A DNA stretch of 64,000 nucleotides, from positions 29,202,001 through 29,266,000 of the forward strand of contig OZ316891.1 of NCBI GenBank assembly GCA_973895155.1. The letters are read 5' to 3'. The notes under the pieces are model-generated. The model saw only the letters and a list, made by a program, of their open reading frames with translations, had not been told where the DNA came from and ran no database searches. The position numbers and the translations under genes were made by a program. Source of the DNA: Marsupella aquatica. Lineage: Eukaryota; Marchantiophyta. Numbering within the stretch: position 1 is the first letter of the stretch; every line of letters begins with the position of its first letter. This document shows positions 46,111 to 61,947 of the stretch, one piece after another.

Positions 46111-46739
46111 TAATGATCCAGATAAAGGTTGTCCTACACAACAACCAGAAGTTTTGGGATATTTCCAACATGTGGCAATTGATTATTAAATGTATCAGGA
46201 GGAAGCAAAACTCATATTCTCACTCTCTGGCTGACAAAAGCACTGGGCTAGGAAAGTTTGCACGCTACCGCACACACACACACATAGAGCACAGCACAAA
46301 GATTATTCATTAATTAATTGCTACACACGAAAGAACCACTCTCTCTCCCCCTCCACTGGTCTGCGAATGCCCACCTAGGTGACCTGCATCCAACATCCAG
46401 GCTCCAAGATCTACCTCCTGTAGGTCCCACATTGGTGCCAATCCCAATCCTCTGATTCCACCGTTTCCCCATAGCTCTGAAGCTCGTCCCTTCCTTCACC
46501 TAGCTCAACTGTCTCTGGCCACTGTACTCGTCAAGCTTGGAAAACAAACGAGAGAGAGTGGAGATTGAGAGAGATTGCTGGCCACAAAGCAGATGAGCTG
46601 AGCTCAGCAGATTTTCAAACTCTTCGTCGTGATTCGAAATGCTTGTGGTGGTTGTTGGACCAGGAAGGTTTGTGACCGGGAACCGAGATGGTGTGCTTTG
46701 CTGCCAGGAGTAGAGAGCGCTAGGGCCTTGACTTGAATT
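46111..46739. other. Flank with CA and GA tracts
   Basis: A CA run near 46,271-46,283, and GA-rich sequence near 46,549-46,575. No gene recognised. Confidence 0.4.
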
Positions 46740-46943
46740 GGGACAAGGTGGTTTAGTGAGAAGGCAAAGTATTGGCCATTTCAGTTTTATGGAGTCGGTG
46801 CAATTGACGTCTTACAGTCCGGATTGTGTTGAGTTACGATGTTGGCTGCATCGTTCGCAGGATTAGCGAAGGGGATTTCACAAATTCACGCCATGACTGA
46901 ATGAACCGGTCTTGTGGGTTTTTGTGTGGAGGGGCGATTCGGC
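46740..46943 (+). repeat. Direct repeat P, left copy
   Basis: About 200 bp beginning GGACAAGGT and carrying AAAGTATTGGCCATTTCAGT, GGAGTCGGTGCA, TTGACGTCTTACAGT and GATTGTGTTGAGTTACGAT. It is repeated in the same orientation at 48,283-48,495, on the other side of segment Q. Confidence 0.85.
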
Positions 46944-46980
46944 AATAATCAATCGTAGCGCGTTTGATAATCTCGAACGA

Positions 46981-48276
46981 CTGAAGCATTCTGTCGAGTG
47001 GCATTCCCGAGGAGGAAAAGGAGCCGCAAACATCTTCGAACGACGAACATGCCATGTACGTCCTTGCTCTGCAATTCCCACCCGCATTGTACACATTTGT
47101 CACATCCGGCTGAGTGAGCTCGGTGCTGGCTGACGGCTCCGCATAAACAAAATCGCCAGGATCTCGGAGAGCGCATCTTTGGCGCTCCCTTTACCAGCAT
47201 GGATGGATTTGGCCCGATTTTAAGGAGTTAACGATGTTTGGAGCTATAGTTCTGTAGGTTGTGTGGATCGGATGCCTTTGAAGGGAGCGTGATGGTCCTT
47301 TATCGTGCAGGCTCTCCTGCTGTAGGTGATGAGGGAGTGTGACCTACTTGGGGTGTTGCTCATGGCATAGATTGTGTGAATTGGCCATAGGCCTTGGGAG
47401 GAAGGCTTAGTGTTGCGATTGTCCATTGGCTGCGTTGCTATCGGCCAGCTCCTGCTGCTGGTGATGAGGAGTGTGAGGCCTTGCTCATTGGCTTAGTTGG
47501 CATCGGTCGGAGTAGTTTGGAGGGAGTACTGTGGTACTATTCGTCGTACTTACACTGCCGGTCAGTTGCTCTTGGTGAGGAATGTGACCTAACTGGATTT
47601 TTACTGCCGAGATCTGCGAGGAAGGGAGGGAAGAGAAGGAATTCGGAGTGAGGGTGTGTCTGGAATTGACTGACAAGGAGATTGCTCTCCTTCGTGCAGT
47701 TGTGAGTTGTAGAGGACTGTAGTTGCTTCTATCAGTGTTGCGTCTCGTGGTGCTCCTGCCATTTTGCACTTAGTGACTGGCAAAGTCTTCGGGAACGAAA
47801 GTGTGGACGAAGAGATTGATAATCAAATTACAGTGAAGCAATTGCAGGGATATTGAAACCTTTAGGATTTTTCCTCCTCTAGGTTTGCTACTTATTAAAT
47901 GGTTTGGCTGTGTTATCGTGAGCAGCATTGTTGGTTCAAGTGAGCAGCATTGTTGGTCCGTATGTTCTGATAAATTTTCAAAAGGAGAGAATGATCGATG
48001 CTGCTCTGATATGATTGACCTTAGCAACATCCCTTTCAGCTCTGCTGCTGATGGGTGGAGCAACTGAGAGCGATTTCCAATCCCTCAGTATTTCAGAGAG
48101 GAGGGAGTGCTTTATCAGTCTGGCATACTCTTTTCACAACTGGCATTCTCAATATGAAATTCTGAAACTTTCGCCCGCCCTCACGAATTTTTGCCGCACA
48201 CCTATTTCGGATTGAATATTCAGTGATGGCTGAGATCTGTGTGATTCTCAGTAATTTGGCAGGCCTGTGTAGTCTC
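46981..48276 (+). repeat. 1.3-kb duplicated segment Q, copy 1
   Basis: It aligns along its whole length, with small indels, to 53,981-55,299. Shared landmarks include GAACGACGAACATGCCATGT, CTTTACCAGCATGGATGG, TGTGTGGATCGGATGCCTTT, CATTGTTGGTCCGTATGTTC and CTCACGAATTTTTG-CGCAC. Copy 1 ends about 410 bp before the proposed start of the M48 peptidase gene. Inside it the phrase GGTGATGAGG-TGTGACCT-type recurs three times. Frames differ between copies, so it is probably not coding. Confidence 0.85.
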
Positions 48277-48282
48277 TTGTTT

Positions 48283-48495
48283 GGACAAGGTATATTAGTG
48301 TTAAGTGAGAAGTCAAAGTATTGGCCATTTCAGTTTATGGAGTCGGTGCAGTTGACGTCTTACAGTACGGATTGTGTTGAGTTACGATTTTGGCTGCATG
48401 GTTCGCAGGATTAGCGAAGGGATTGCACAAATTCACGCCACGAGTGAATGAACCAGTTTTGTGGGGCTTTGTGTGGAGGGGAGATTCCGCGCGCA
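48283..48495 (+). repeat. Direct repeat P, right copy
   Basis: Second copy of the segment at 46,740-46,943, directly following Q copy 1 and ending about 190 bp before ATG 48,688. Confidence 0.85.
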
Positions 48496-48687
48496 GTGTT
48501 TGACAGAGCAGAGTAAGGGATTATTCAATAGTGCGTGCAGAATGGGAATTTCCTTAGCATGGAGGGCGTAATTGTGGAGGTGGCAAATTTGACAGGCGGC
48601 TGAATATACGGATCCAAGGCTGCGTGCTCCTTGTGAAGGTGACGCAGGCTACAGAGGGGGCTACTCAAGTGCCCCTCAGGTGCAAAG

Positions 48688-51600
48688 ATGGGGACCCTTG
48701 TTAATGTGGGTGTCACATCATCTGTTCCACGGGCACAGACGTCGGACATCTTCAAGTGCAGTTTCGGTGTAAGCTTTTTGGATCACTTCCACTTTAAGTT
48801 GCGAGATGTTTCTAATTTCCGGGTTTTGTCTTCGTTCTTCTGGTGTATATACTGCTTCTTGTCTTTTTGACGATTTCTGCTATAACCCAAATCTGCGAAG
48901 GAAATTTTTTAGACCCGACCTTAATTTACTCAAACAGTGTCATATTAAATTGTGTGCGATTGTGAGCTGCAAGGATGCCTTCAGTCTTCCTGGCGATACC
49001 GATGCGATTCTTGGATTTTCTCTTTTGGATCAGTGTTTTTTGGGGGTTTTGATTTGTTTGCTTTTCTCGGTCGTGCATTCAATTCGTTATCTGGATTGAA
49101 AATTCGCCACCTGTTATTGCGTCTTAGCCATCTAGGCATGGTCAGTAAACGCTGCGGCAGTGGAAATTGGCTTCCGAAGTGGTTTCCTGTCCTTAATGGA
49201 AGAGGGTCTTGATGGCAATGGACACTTCAGACCACGCGTGTTTCTCTTTCCTCGCTTCCGTGCTTTTAACGTGCAGGGACTGTTGTGCAGCTTAAACCTA
49301 GGGTCTCCGTTGCAAGACCGAGGCAGCATACAAGCATTAAGGCAGCTCTCAGATTTCAAGATTTACAGGCAGATGATTTTCGACACCCACTAGATAGACA
49401 GGTACTGCTGTAGCTCTCCTCCTTCTGCCATGGAGCTGAAACCTGACCATTGGAGGAATAAGGAATTGCGGTCAGGTGGCCAAGAGCTCGTCGATGAGTC
49501 TGTGGAATTCAGAGCTGAACCTGTTTTGCATGTTTCTCGGCTAAAGCAAAAGTGGTGAATTTTGAAAATTTCTAAGATTTATGAGATTTCTGGCTGGGAC
49601 ACTCATCCTGACGTCGTTGGCCTTTTGACAGAATACAACGCTCCTGCGAACTATTCCCGGGCTGGCCGAAATAGGAAAGTTCTTGCTTGGTAGGTCTATT
49701 GCTCTCACCTGGAATCTTTGCAACCATATTGGTTTCCTTGTCACCATTTGTTCATTTGCGAGAATTTTACCATAGTAAAACATGAGAGTTTGTTTTAATA
49801 ACAGTACCTTTGAAGGGTGATTAAATCGCTCTACCGTCATTGCTTTGACAGGGTCTACCGCAGAGCAGGTGATGCTTCTGGAGAATATCGGCACCTCTGT
49901 GCTTGTGGGTGAGGATCAGGTTAGTGCCTCTCGAGACTCTTCTGTGTATTCTAGGAAGTATACACAAGTGCCTAATATTGCTTGTTGTATGCTGCAGAAT
50001 TTAATTTGTTGGCTAGCTCATAGGTCGACACGATCTATGTGTTTTCTAAGATTGAACCTGAGACTATCAGGAATTCGTAATCAAGGTTAGAGCCACCTCA
50101 TCCAGCACGTATCTAATATATCAACTCTCTTAACCCCAGCTTGCAGATCTACACAGTTTGATGCTAAAGGCGGCTAATATACTTGATCTCGAAGCTCCAG
50201 ACCTATATGTACGGCAAAATCCAGTGCCAAATGCATACACTTTGGCTGTGTCTGGCCGAAAGCCATTTGTTGTTGTTCACACCAGTTTGGTTGAGCTTCT
50301 GTCTCCAGACGAACTGCAGGTGGAATCTCTAACACTTACTCGATTCGTATGCCCTGTTTTGTCTTCACTTGTATGTTGCTGCTGGCCTGTTTCATCACCT
50401 GGACCAGGTCCAAGTTTTGCTACGAAGTCAATGCGGTGCATGTTTAATTTAGCAGAAGTCTTGCATTGGATCTTAGCTCCGCGCTTATAACTCTCATCTC
50501 GGAAGATGTAGCCCTTATGTTATGCACTCAATATTACAAGGGATTGCGGGTTTTGTAGCTCATATCCGTCTTACATTATGGGGAAGGCTGTGACAAAATC
50601 CACATTACACAATGAATGATCATGCTATTAAGTTATGTCAGACGGCAAATATATTGGGTAACAATCCAGTGCAGAGTGGAGACCCTACCGTATGTACACA
50701 GTTTTAGGAAAATGACCCAGAACTCCTTCGAGGTTGTAGTTCATCATGTACTGGCGCGAGTAGCGGAAAGAAATTTGTTGTAGTTTCTGAACCTTGATGC
50801 GGATGATGTCTACAGGCTGTTCTTGCACACGAATTAGGACATCTCAAGTGTGACCATGGCATATGGTTATCATTTGCAAATGTTGTGGCTTTGGGTGCTT
50901 ATTCTCTTCCTGGTACTGAGATCTTTAAACCCCCGCATCTGGCACAACAAGGTCCAAATATTCTTAGTGTGCGCTAGATTAGAGCTGTCTGACAATTTTG
51001 TGTGAGTATTATTGCTCTTGTGGTGAAAGAAATTGACGGTTCTGATGATCTGACGTGGTGATTGTTTTTGTAAGTCTCAATGAAGATCGCTATTTGAATG
51101 TTTTACTAGTTTTATGACGTCATAAATGTGATTATTAGGTTTGGGGGTCTTCCTTGCTCGAAATCTGGAGGAACAACTGATGAGATGGGTGAGGGCAGCT
51201 GAGCTTACTTGTGATAGGGCAGCATTACTTGTGGCCCAGGATCCAGAGGTAGGATTTCATCTCGAAGCTAAAACTATTTCTTGCATTTCCAGTCATGGAC
51301 AGAAGGCAACCGCGGATTGTCCAGTCGATTGAGCAGAGTATCCATTTATGACGGGTATACAGACCATTACTAGCATTGGACGCGTGCTGCATGTCCCTTG
51401 TCCAGCTAGTGCCTGTTTTGATTGAACACCGAAAAGCGGTCTGCGAATCTAAAGCAATCTTGTAGCGCCGATGTGGCTGTGCATATATTTAAGGTTTCCA
51501 AAAGGAAAATTCCGTCTTTCCGGATGCAAGAAATAGTGTTTATAGGGTGGGCTAGACATATGCTGAGTCATTCTCTAGAACAGTGCAAATCAGCTATGCA

Positions 51601-52086
51601 GCTTCTTTGATTTTTCCTGGCTTTGCTTGCACTTCAAGTCTCCATGGTACTAAAATTACCATCACTTTTTATGATGAGCAGGTTGTCATCTCAGTATTAA
51701 TGAAATTAGCTGGAGGCTGCCCCTCACTTTCTGGCCAACTTAATGTAGGAGCATTTTTAAAGCAGGCACGATCATATGAGGAAGCATCCCAGAGTCCACT
51801 GGGTTGGTATCTCAGGTACTGATAAGTTCCTACGATTGCAACTTTTGTCCAGTGTTGTCTATGCTGCTTGCTTTGGCTGTTCGGTTCATAATAGTGTTGT
51901 TGTTGCTTCCAATTGTGTTGCAGAAATGCACAAACTAAGCAACTCTCGCACCCCTTGCCAGTCCTTCGGGCATTGGAGATTGATCAGTGGTCGAAAAGTC
52001 CTGAGTATAAGGCTCTTTTAGCACAGGCGTCCAGGGTTAGCTCTGCTCGGAGGTCTCACTCAGCTGTGCAGAGGACTCCCAAATGA
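48688..52086 (+). CDS. PGM48: Plastid M48-family metallopeptidase (PGM48-like)
   Basis: Eight exons are clear: 49,277-49,401, 49,632-49,689, 49,852-49,919, 50,140-50,319, 50,816-50,912, 51,139-51,248, 51,682-51,815 and 51,924-52,086, all GT-AG with matching phases (311 residues). Motifs follow the order of Arabidopsis At3g27110: ADDFRHPLDRQ, TAEQVMLLENIGTSVLVG, APDLYVRQNPVPNAYTLAV, the zinc site HELGH, RAAELTCDRAALLVAQDP with a Glu as likely third zinc ligand, and VISVLMKLAGGCPS. A first exon at 48,688-48,766 is inferred: it starts with ATG, is Ser/Thr/Arg-bearing like a transit peptide (MGTLVNVGVTSSVPRAQTS), and its donor G/GTGTAA gives exactly the phase required, making 337 residues. That donor is weak, so the 5' end is less certain than the rest. 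The Arabidopsis protein is a plastoglobule peptidase that promotes leaf senescence. Confidence 0.9.
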
Positions 52087-53164
52087 TGTTTGTATATTAC
52101 CTGCGGATGTATTATATTTGTAGCAACTCATCATCTTTGATATTGTTCTACTTAAATGCCTTATAATTGGCTCTGGTGTAGTAAGCAGAGCCCTTTACTT
52201 GAGTGAACCAGTACAGGAAGAAATTGCAGAATATTGTGAAATTTCAGAAATATGGCAGCCACTGTAATCAGCGTCAAATTCTAAGTCAGTTCTCTTGACA
52301 GCCTTGTGGTCAGTGTGAGAATGATTAAAGATAAGTCTGTTATTGTGTCATGCATCCCATTCCTACCATTTGACTGGAAAGGTGGCTTTAGATCTGTTAT
52401 TCCACGAGAAACCTTCCTCAGTATCTCTTTTGTTGTGGGGTGCTTGCCATTGTTCCCTGTAGATATGTTTAGTGATATAATATGGACGAGAATGAATGAT
52501 ATAATATGGACGAGAATGAATGATATAATATGGCCAAGTATGAAGCATAACGTTCGGTTTTTGCAGTGGAAGAACCATTTTTCTTAGTATTTTTTGGTTT
52601 TTTGTTTTCTTAGATGTATGGTTCGGGTCAGACCCACTTTACACATGCTACTTATTGAAACCACTGCTGCCTACACCCCTAATTGGCCACTTTTCATTTG
52701 CCCTAGGTGAATAGGACCTCACTCTGCAGCTCTGCCACTCACATCCCATCACAGGACTCTTGAACCCTCAAAGCATTGTCTAGTGATTCCTTAGAAAAAT
52801 GAACTTAGATGCATTTCTTTGTGAAATAGGAGATCTACATCAAGAATTATAATACAAAGGTCCCACTCTTTTTAAAGAAGTGGTAGTCTTTTGAATTTGC
52901 ATGCCCAAAAAATAAAACAATCTGACAAAGAGAAAGAATAAACAAAAAATTAATTACATTTAGTGTGATCGGAAAAAGTGACATCGTTTTCCAAGAAAAG
53001 TGGGCTGCCAAGGCAGAGTCCTTTGGGTACCATCCATGAATAGGAAGCCATCCATGGATATAAAGTGTTTTTCCCTCTACCACTTTTTACCACTATAGTA
53101 ACCTGTCTATATAACAGTGCCCAAGGGCAAAAAAACCCTGAACCAGGAGACATGATCCCCATGG
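52087..53164. other. 3' flank of the peptidase gene with a 24-bp repeat
   Basis: Likely 3' untranslated region, then non-coding sequence. The 24-bp tandem repeat at 52,474-52,545 is listed separately. Confidence 0.4.
52474..52545. repeat. 24-bp tandem repeat, three copies
   Basis: GATATAATATGGACGAGAAT followed by GAAT starts at 52,474, 52,498 and 52,522; the third copy is slightly diverged. Confidence 0.9.
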
Positions 53165-53420
53165 CAATGCAACCCAATGAAGGGAAGGAAAAGAGGGGAG
53201 AGGACCCCAAGAAAAACAAGACAAGGTGACCCCAAGCAAAAGCCAATGCAACCCAATGAAGGGAAGGAAAAGAGGGGAGAGGGCCCCAAGAAAAACAAGT
53301 CAGGGTGACCCCAAGCAAAAGCCAACGCAACCCAATGAAGGGAAGGAAAAGAGGGAGAGGCCCCAGAGAAAAACAAGCCAAGGTGACCACAAGCAAAAGC
53401 CAACGAAGAAGCCAGGGCCA
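53165..53420. repeat. 79-bp tandem repeat, just over three copies
   Basis: Units starting CAATGCAACCCAATGAAGGG or CAACGCAACCC begin at 53,165, 53,244 and 53,323, with a partial one at 53,401. Each has GGAAGGAAAAGAGGGGAGAG, AAGAAAAACAAG and GGTGACC-CAAGCAAAAGCC. 79 is not a multiple of three, so the frames covering it shift from unit to unit. Confidence 0.9.
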
Positions 53421-53980
53421 AAAACACTTCCACAAAAGGGACCTAAAGGAGCAGGGAAGGCTAACACCCTACTGAGCGGAGAACTGAAAGGCATGGTAGA
53501 GCTCCGGAACTAGGAACCAATAAAAAATTACTTGCATGAGCAAAGTTCTTACTCACATGACCCCTAGTTTTCTATATCCAACTATATCCAATTGCCTCTC
53601 TAATTACATCCTGGTTGGTAAGATTCATTTTTTGGACTACTTTTTTGGTCAGCCAACTCTCTAGCCATTTGGAGTCTTCAAAAGCCATTAAAAACAGGAA
53701 AGGTAGCAAAAATCAAAACAAATTTAAAACCACTACTCTAGTGACTGGCCAACAACACTCTTCTCTTGATCAAAACTCCTGTTTGCTCACATTATACAAT
53801 ATTTCCACAGGCACCTTTAAGGAGTGCTCCTGACTAGACATTTCTTTCACCTCAGTTTTGGCCAAATTAAAAAAGAAATAAATCAAACCTTCCCTTTGTT
53901 GAGGTGGCCCTTACCTATCCAAAGGGAGGACAGGATTTTGGCGATTTTTTGCCAATAAAAAAAGAAGAAGGCTGGTTTCA
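53421..53980. other. Short intergenic stretch
   Basis: Non-coding; nothing recognised before segment Q copy 2. Confidence 0.4.
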
Positions 53981-55299
53981 CCGAAGCATTCGGTCGAGTG
54001 TCACTCCTGAGGAGGAGGAAAAGGGGCCGCGAGCATCTTCGAACGACGAACATGCCATGTACGTCCTTGCTCCGCCAATTCGCAATTCGCACGCGCAATG
54101 TACACATTTCACATTGCCGCATCCAGATTGAGTGAGCTCGCCGCAGGCTGACGTCTCCGCATTGAAAAAGTCGCCAGGAAATCGGATAGCGCATCTATGA
54201 AGCGAAGGGCGCTCTCTTTACCAGCATGGATGGGTTTGGGCCGTTTTTCAAATAGGAGTGAACGATGTTTGGAGCTATTATAGCTCTGTAGGTTGTGTGG
54301 ATCGGATGCCTTTGAAGGGAGCGCGATGGTGCTTTGCCTTGCAGGCTCTCCTGCTGTAGGTGATGAGGGAATGTGACCTACTTGGGGTGTTGTTGTTCAT
54401 GGCTTAGATTGTGTGAATTTGACAGAGGCCTTGGGAGGAAGGCTTAGTGTTGCGATTATCCGTTGGCTGAGTTGCTATCGGCCAGCTCCTGCTGCTGGTG
54501 ATGAGGAATGTGTGGCCGGCTTAGTTGGCATCGGTCAAGTTTGCAGGAAGTACTTTGGTACTCTTCGTGGTACTTACATTGCCGGTCAGTTGCTCTTGGT
54601 GAGGAATGTGACCTAACTGGATTTTTACTGGAGAGATCTACGAGGAAGGGAGGGACGAGTAGGAATTCGGACTGAGGGTGTTTCTGGAACTGACTGACAA
54701 GGAGATCGCTATCCTTCGTCTGGTGTTGGTGCAGTTGTGAGTCGTAGAGGACTGAAGTTGCTTCTATCATTGTTGCGTCTCGTGGTGCTCCTGCCATTTT
54801 GCACCGAGTGACTGGCAAAGTCTTCGTGGAACGAAAGTGTGGACGGAGAGGTTGATAATCAAATTGCAGTGAAGCAATTGCAGGGATATTTAAATCTTGA
54901 GGATTTTTCCTCGCCTAGGTTTGCTACTTATGAATGGTTTGGCGGTGTTATCGAAAGTGGGTTTAACTGAACAGCATTGTTGGTCCGTATGTTCTGATAA
55001 ATTTGCAAAAGGAGAGAATGATCAATGCTGCTCTGATATGATTGACCTTAGCAACATCCCTTCCAGCTCTGCTGATGATCGGCGGAGCAACTCAGGGCGA
55101 TTTCCAGTCCCTCAGTATTCCAGAGAGAACGGAGTGCTTTATTGGCATACTCTTTTTCACAACTGGCAGATTCAGTATGAAATTCTGACACTTTCGCCCG
55201 CCCTCACGAATTTTTGTCGCACACCTATTTCGGATTGAACCTTCAGTGATTGGCTGAGATCTGTGTGATTCTTAGTAATTTGCAAGCCTGTGTAGTCTC
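53981..55299 (+). repeat. 1.3-kb duplicated segment Q, copy 2
   Basis: Second copy of 46,981-48,276, in the same orientation, ending about 330 bp before the start codon of the GRIK-type kinase. It is not flanked by repeat P. In this copy the right part keeps a 113-residue open frame (54,897-55,238, ending ...LTNFCRTPISD) that a substitution to TGA and a 4-bp net insertion break in copy 1. Confidence 0.85.
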
Positions 55300-55632
55300 T
55301 CCGTTGGCCAAAGTGAAGCCTGTCACGTTGGTTGTCCTATTGATGTCCTACGGCGGGAGCTGCTGCAGTTGGTTTTGGATGTTCAGAGTACCTACGGCAA
55401 AGGATTTTGGGACTCTCCGAATCCCAGCGTAGCTCTCACCAGGTGGGTTGTAGTGGAATAGTGGCACTTGAACGGGGATGCCTCCCGTTTACACCAATTC
55501 ATGTGAGAACCTTTGGCGAGGAGAGCCCAGCGACTTTGAGTCCTGTGCGATGTTAGGAGGTGTTGAGATTGTTGAGTAAAATGGTTGCTGGATAAGCTTC
55601 TCTGGTGGGCTCTTTGCAAGCTCGGCAAGTGT
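55300..55632 (+). promoter_or_regulatory. Proximal 5' region of the kinase gene
   Basis: This links duplicated segment Q to ATG 55,633. The coding frame is open upstream to 55,585 but without an ATG. No core promoter motif could be assigned. Confidence 0.3.
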
Positions 55633-59470
<3,838 letters not shown>

Positions 59471-61304
59471 ATGGACCTGGGATGACCACATCTTGTTCAA
59501 CCTGTTGGATGAATATTTATATGACAGCTCATCTACAGCAAAAGCTGCACGTCTTCCAAAGGCAGACTTTGTGTCCAGACTTATCCACGAGCTCCTTGCT
59601 CTTTCCTTTTTCGGCCCACAGGGAGGTTGGTGTAATCAAAGCTGGGAAAGAGGGGGTATTTCATTTGGCTGTTCACGTTGGGAGGCTTTGTCTATGTCTG
59701 TGGAAGGATGCCACTTTTTAGGCGTTCGCCATCGCCATACAGCCACGGAACGTACGGATCTACAACATTTGAAATGCACCCAGACCCAATTTAGCTCAGG
59801 AATATTAAAATTGAATAAGTTATCTAGTCCATGGGCTTTAAATGAGAATTGCCGCTCACCTGACGAAGAGATGCACTGGTAATACCTGTTATAGCAACAA
59901 GTGAGGGAAAATACACAAGCCGGCCAGGAACATAGTACGTCCACCCTCGCCCAATCGCTCTTTGTGGGCTCAAGTTTGGTGATCAGCGGTCAGTTGCTGA
60001 GTACTGTGGAGAATTTGCTGTGCAACGGTCTGTATCATATCATCCAGGTAGATTACGAACTGTGTACATTAGAGTGCAGTATGATGAGCGCAGGACACTT
60101 CAATGGGAGTCACGCTTTCCATTCAGCTGTGCTTCAGATTTTGGCAAATAGTGGTAGATTATGCCTCTGAGGGTTACAGTCGAAGATTTTGGTGATTGCT
60201 GTTGGTGGAGTAATTTGGCAAAGGCTCGCTGTAATTTGATAGCAGTGTCAGGTTAGCACGATGTAATTAGAGTTACCAAATGCGCCATAGTTTCTGTGTT
60301 TGCTGCATTCTACGGATGTGACTGAGTTTGATGGACCTGGCAGTGCATAGACAATGCCGGCTAGAGTAAGTACCTTCGCGTAAGCCTCACGAAGTTTTAG
60401 AACAAAGGACTTCTCAGACCAGGATTGTTGGTAGTATGAATCGGCATCGACTACACCCTGCATATCAAGGGTTTTATTTTCCCGAGTTTTGGTGTGCAAT
60501 TTTGGAGGGCAAGGAGCCGGAGGGGCTTACACCAATGGCCCCCAAGTTGCCATGAAATGAGTGTAACCCCATTGTAATTTTGCATTATTTTTTATCTGAC
60601 TGAAATTGGATAACATTCTACTTGTGAAATCGGTAACACTCCACTGGCTAGCGACTGGGGCCAAAATCTCCCAACTCCTGGGCCAGGCTTGCAGGGGGGC
60701 TATGGCTCAACCATCCACATATATGCAAAGTGAAAACTATAGTGGTAATGGCACTATTGAGCATCATCATCTGAACTCCTTTTTATCATGCCAACTCTAT
60801 CTGCCCCACACTTTATGGAAGAAAACTCCTGGAAACATGTCAAATGAAACCTAGATGGATCTATAGGGTTTACGAAAATTGCCCCCTAGATTTTTGCCAA
60901 ATGAACTCTCGATGGACCTTAGGTTTAACATTATGTTTATTGCAGCCCCAATGCTTGTCGTTGGGTGGATCATTACCATAAAGCTGCTCCAAATTGAGTT
61001 TGGTTTCGTGTAGAATCTATGTTGAATCATCACTTAGCAGGGCTGTTAGGATTAGGTTCTCTTTCCAGGGCTGTTACAATAAAGCTGCTCCAAAATCAGG
61101 ACTCAAGGTCATAGGAGCTGTTGGAGTAGGGGAGGGCATTGCAAATTTTCTCCCCTATCAATTCTTACCAAATGTTTTTTGGCACTTGCCTTTTTTGGGT
61201 TGAGTACTCGTCTAACAACTAAGTCTAAGTAATGATCAATTACTGATTTTAACTATGAGATTTAACTAAGCTGCCACTTGGACCGGCGGGAACTATCATT
61301 TAAA
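59471..61304. other. 3' flank of the kinase gene and intergenic sequence
   Basis: Likely 3' untranslated region, then non-coding DNA. A minus-strand open frame at 60,248-60,499 has plausible composition but no recognisable motif. The phrase ACAATAAAGCTGCTCCAAA-like is present twice (60,973 and 61,077). Confidence 0.4.
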
Positions 61305-61452
61305 AACAATCTACAATTATAATACGCAATCCCGCCATTTTCGTCCTTCGTCCCCTTACAAAATCCAATATGGGCGGGAATCAAATTTGACCATTAGATA
61401 TTTAGGGGTATTTTTTGTATCCACTCGATCAACGCTCACCCTCCCTCGCCTT
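61305..61452 (+). repeat. Interspersed repeat (pair of 5,262-5,415)
   Basis: Colinear match to 5,262-5,415: ATCCCGCC, TCGTCC, GGGCGGGAATCAAA, CATTAGATATTTA, TTTTTTGTATCCACT. Confidence 0.55.
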
Positions 61453-61532
61453 GCAATACTCTGTCTGTTGTTCCGTGGCCTGGCTTTCTGCTACACCTCT
61501 ACGCCTCTCATCGGCCATTAATGTGGGGATAA

Positions 61533-61947
61533 ACTAGCCCCGATTACCCGTTCTTTGAACGTGAATAGCATAGAGGACAATAAAGAATTATCAAAATATA
61601 TGTTCGATTCATATTCTTTGAAGATTAATGAAATGATAAAAAAACCCATCATTTTAATAGTCATATATAATATATCATTCTCCTTGATGTGCACAGGTTT
61701 TTTGTATGCACATCCATGTTCAATGCACATATGTTGTGGTGGGGCCATACTACCTATATTTTTTTTAATGTAAATATTTAAAAATTATCACATAAAATTG
61801 ACATGTATATACATCATAGTCATGTCATAAGTTTTTCCCATGTATATGATGACCATGCACATGATGACCAGAGAGTTACGATCTAGAGGCTTCACTCTAG
61901 ACCCTAGCTTGTGAAAAGTAGACTGAAGTTCGCACTTTATTAGTAAG
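61533..61947 (+). mobile_element. 415-bp non-autonomous element with a 12-bp direct repeat at its ends
   Basis: The element matches 30,682-31,075. It is bounded by the identical 12-mer ATGTGGGGATAA at 61,521-61,532 and 61,948-61,959, which fits a target-site duplication. The ends are not inverted repeats and there is no A tail, so the class is open; a duplication this long fits SINE or LINE-style insertion better than a cut-and-paste MITE. Confidence 0.65.

Noticed and set aside
47394-47651. 85-codon frame with similarity to 54,413-54,616
   Set aside because: The similarity comes from duplicated segment Q; the protein frames diverge after indels, so coding conservation is not supported.
52950-53435. 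161-codon hydrophobic minus-strand frame
   Set aside because: Lies on the 79-bp tandem repeat, shifts frame each unit, and no family is recognisable.
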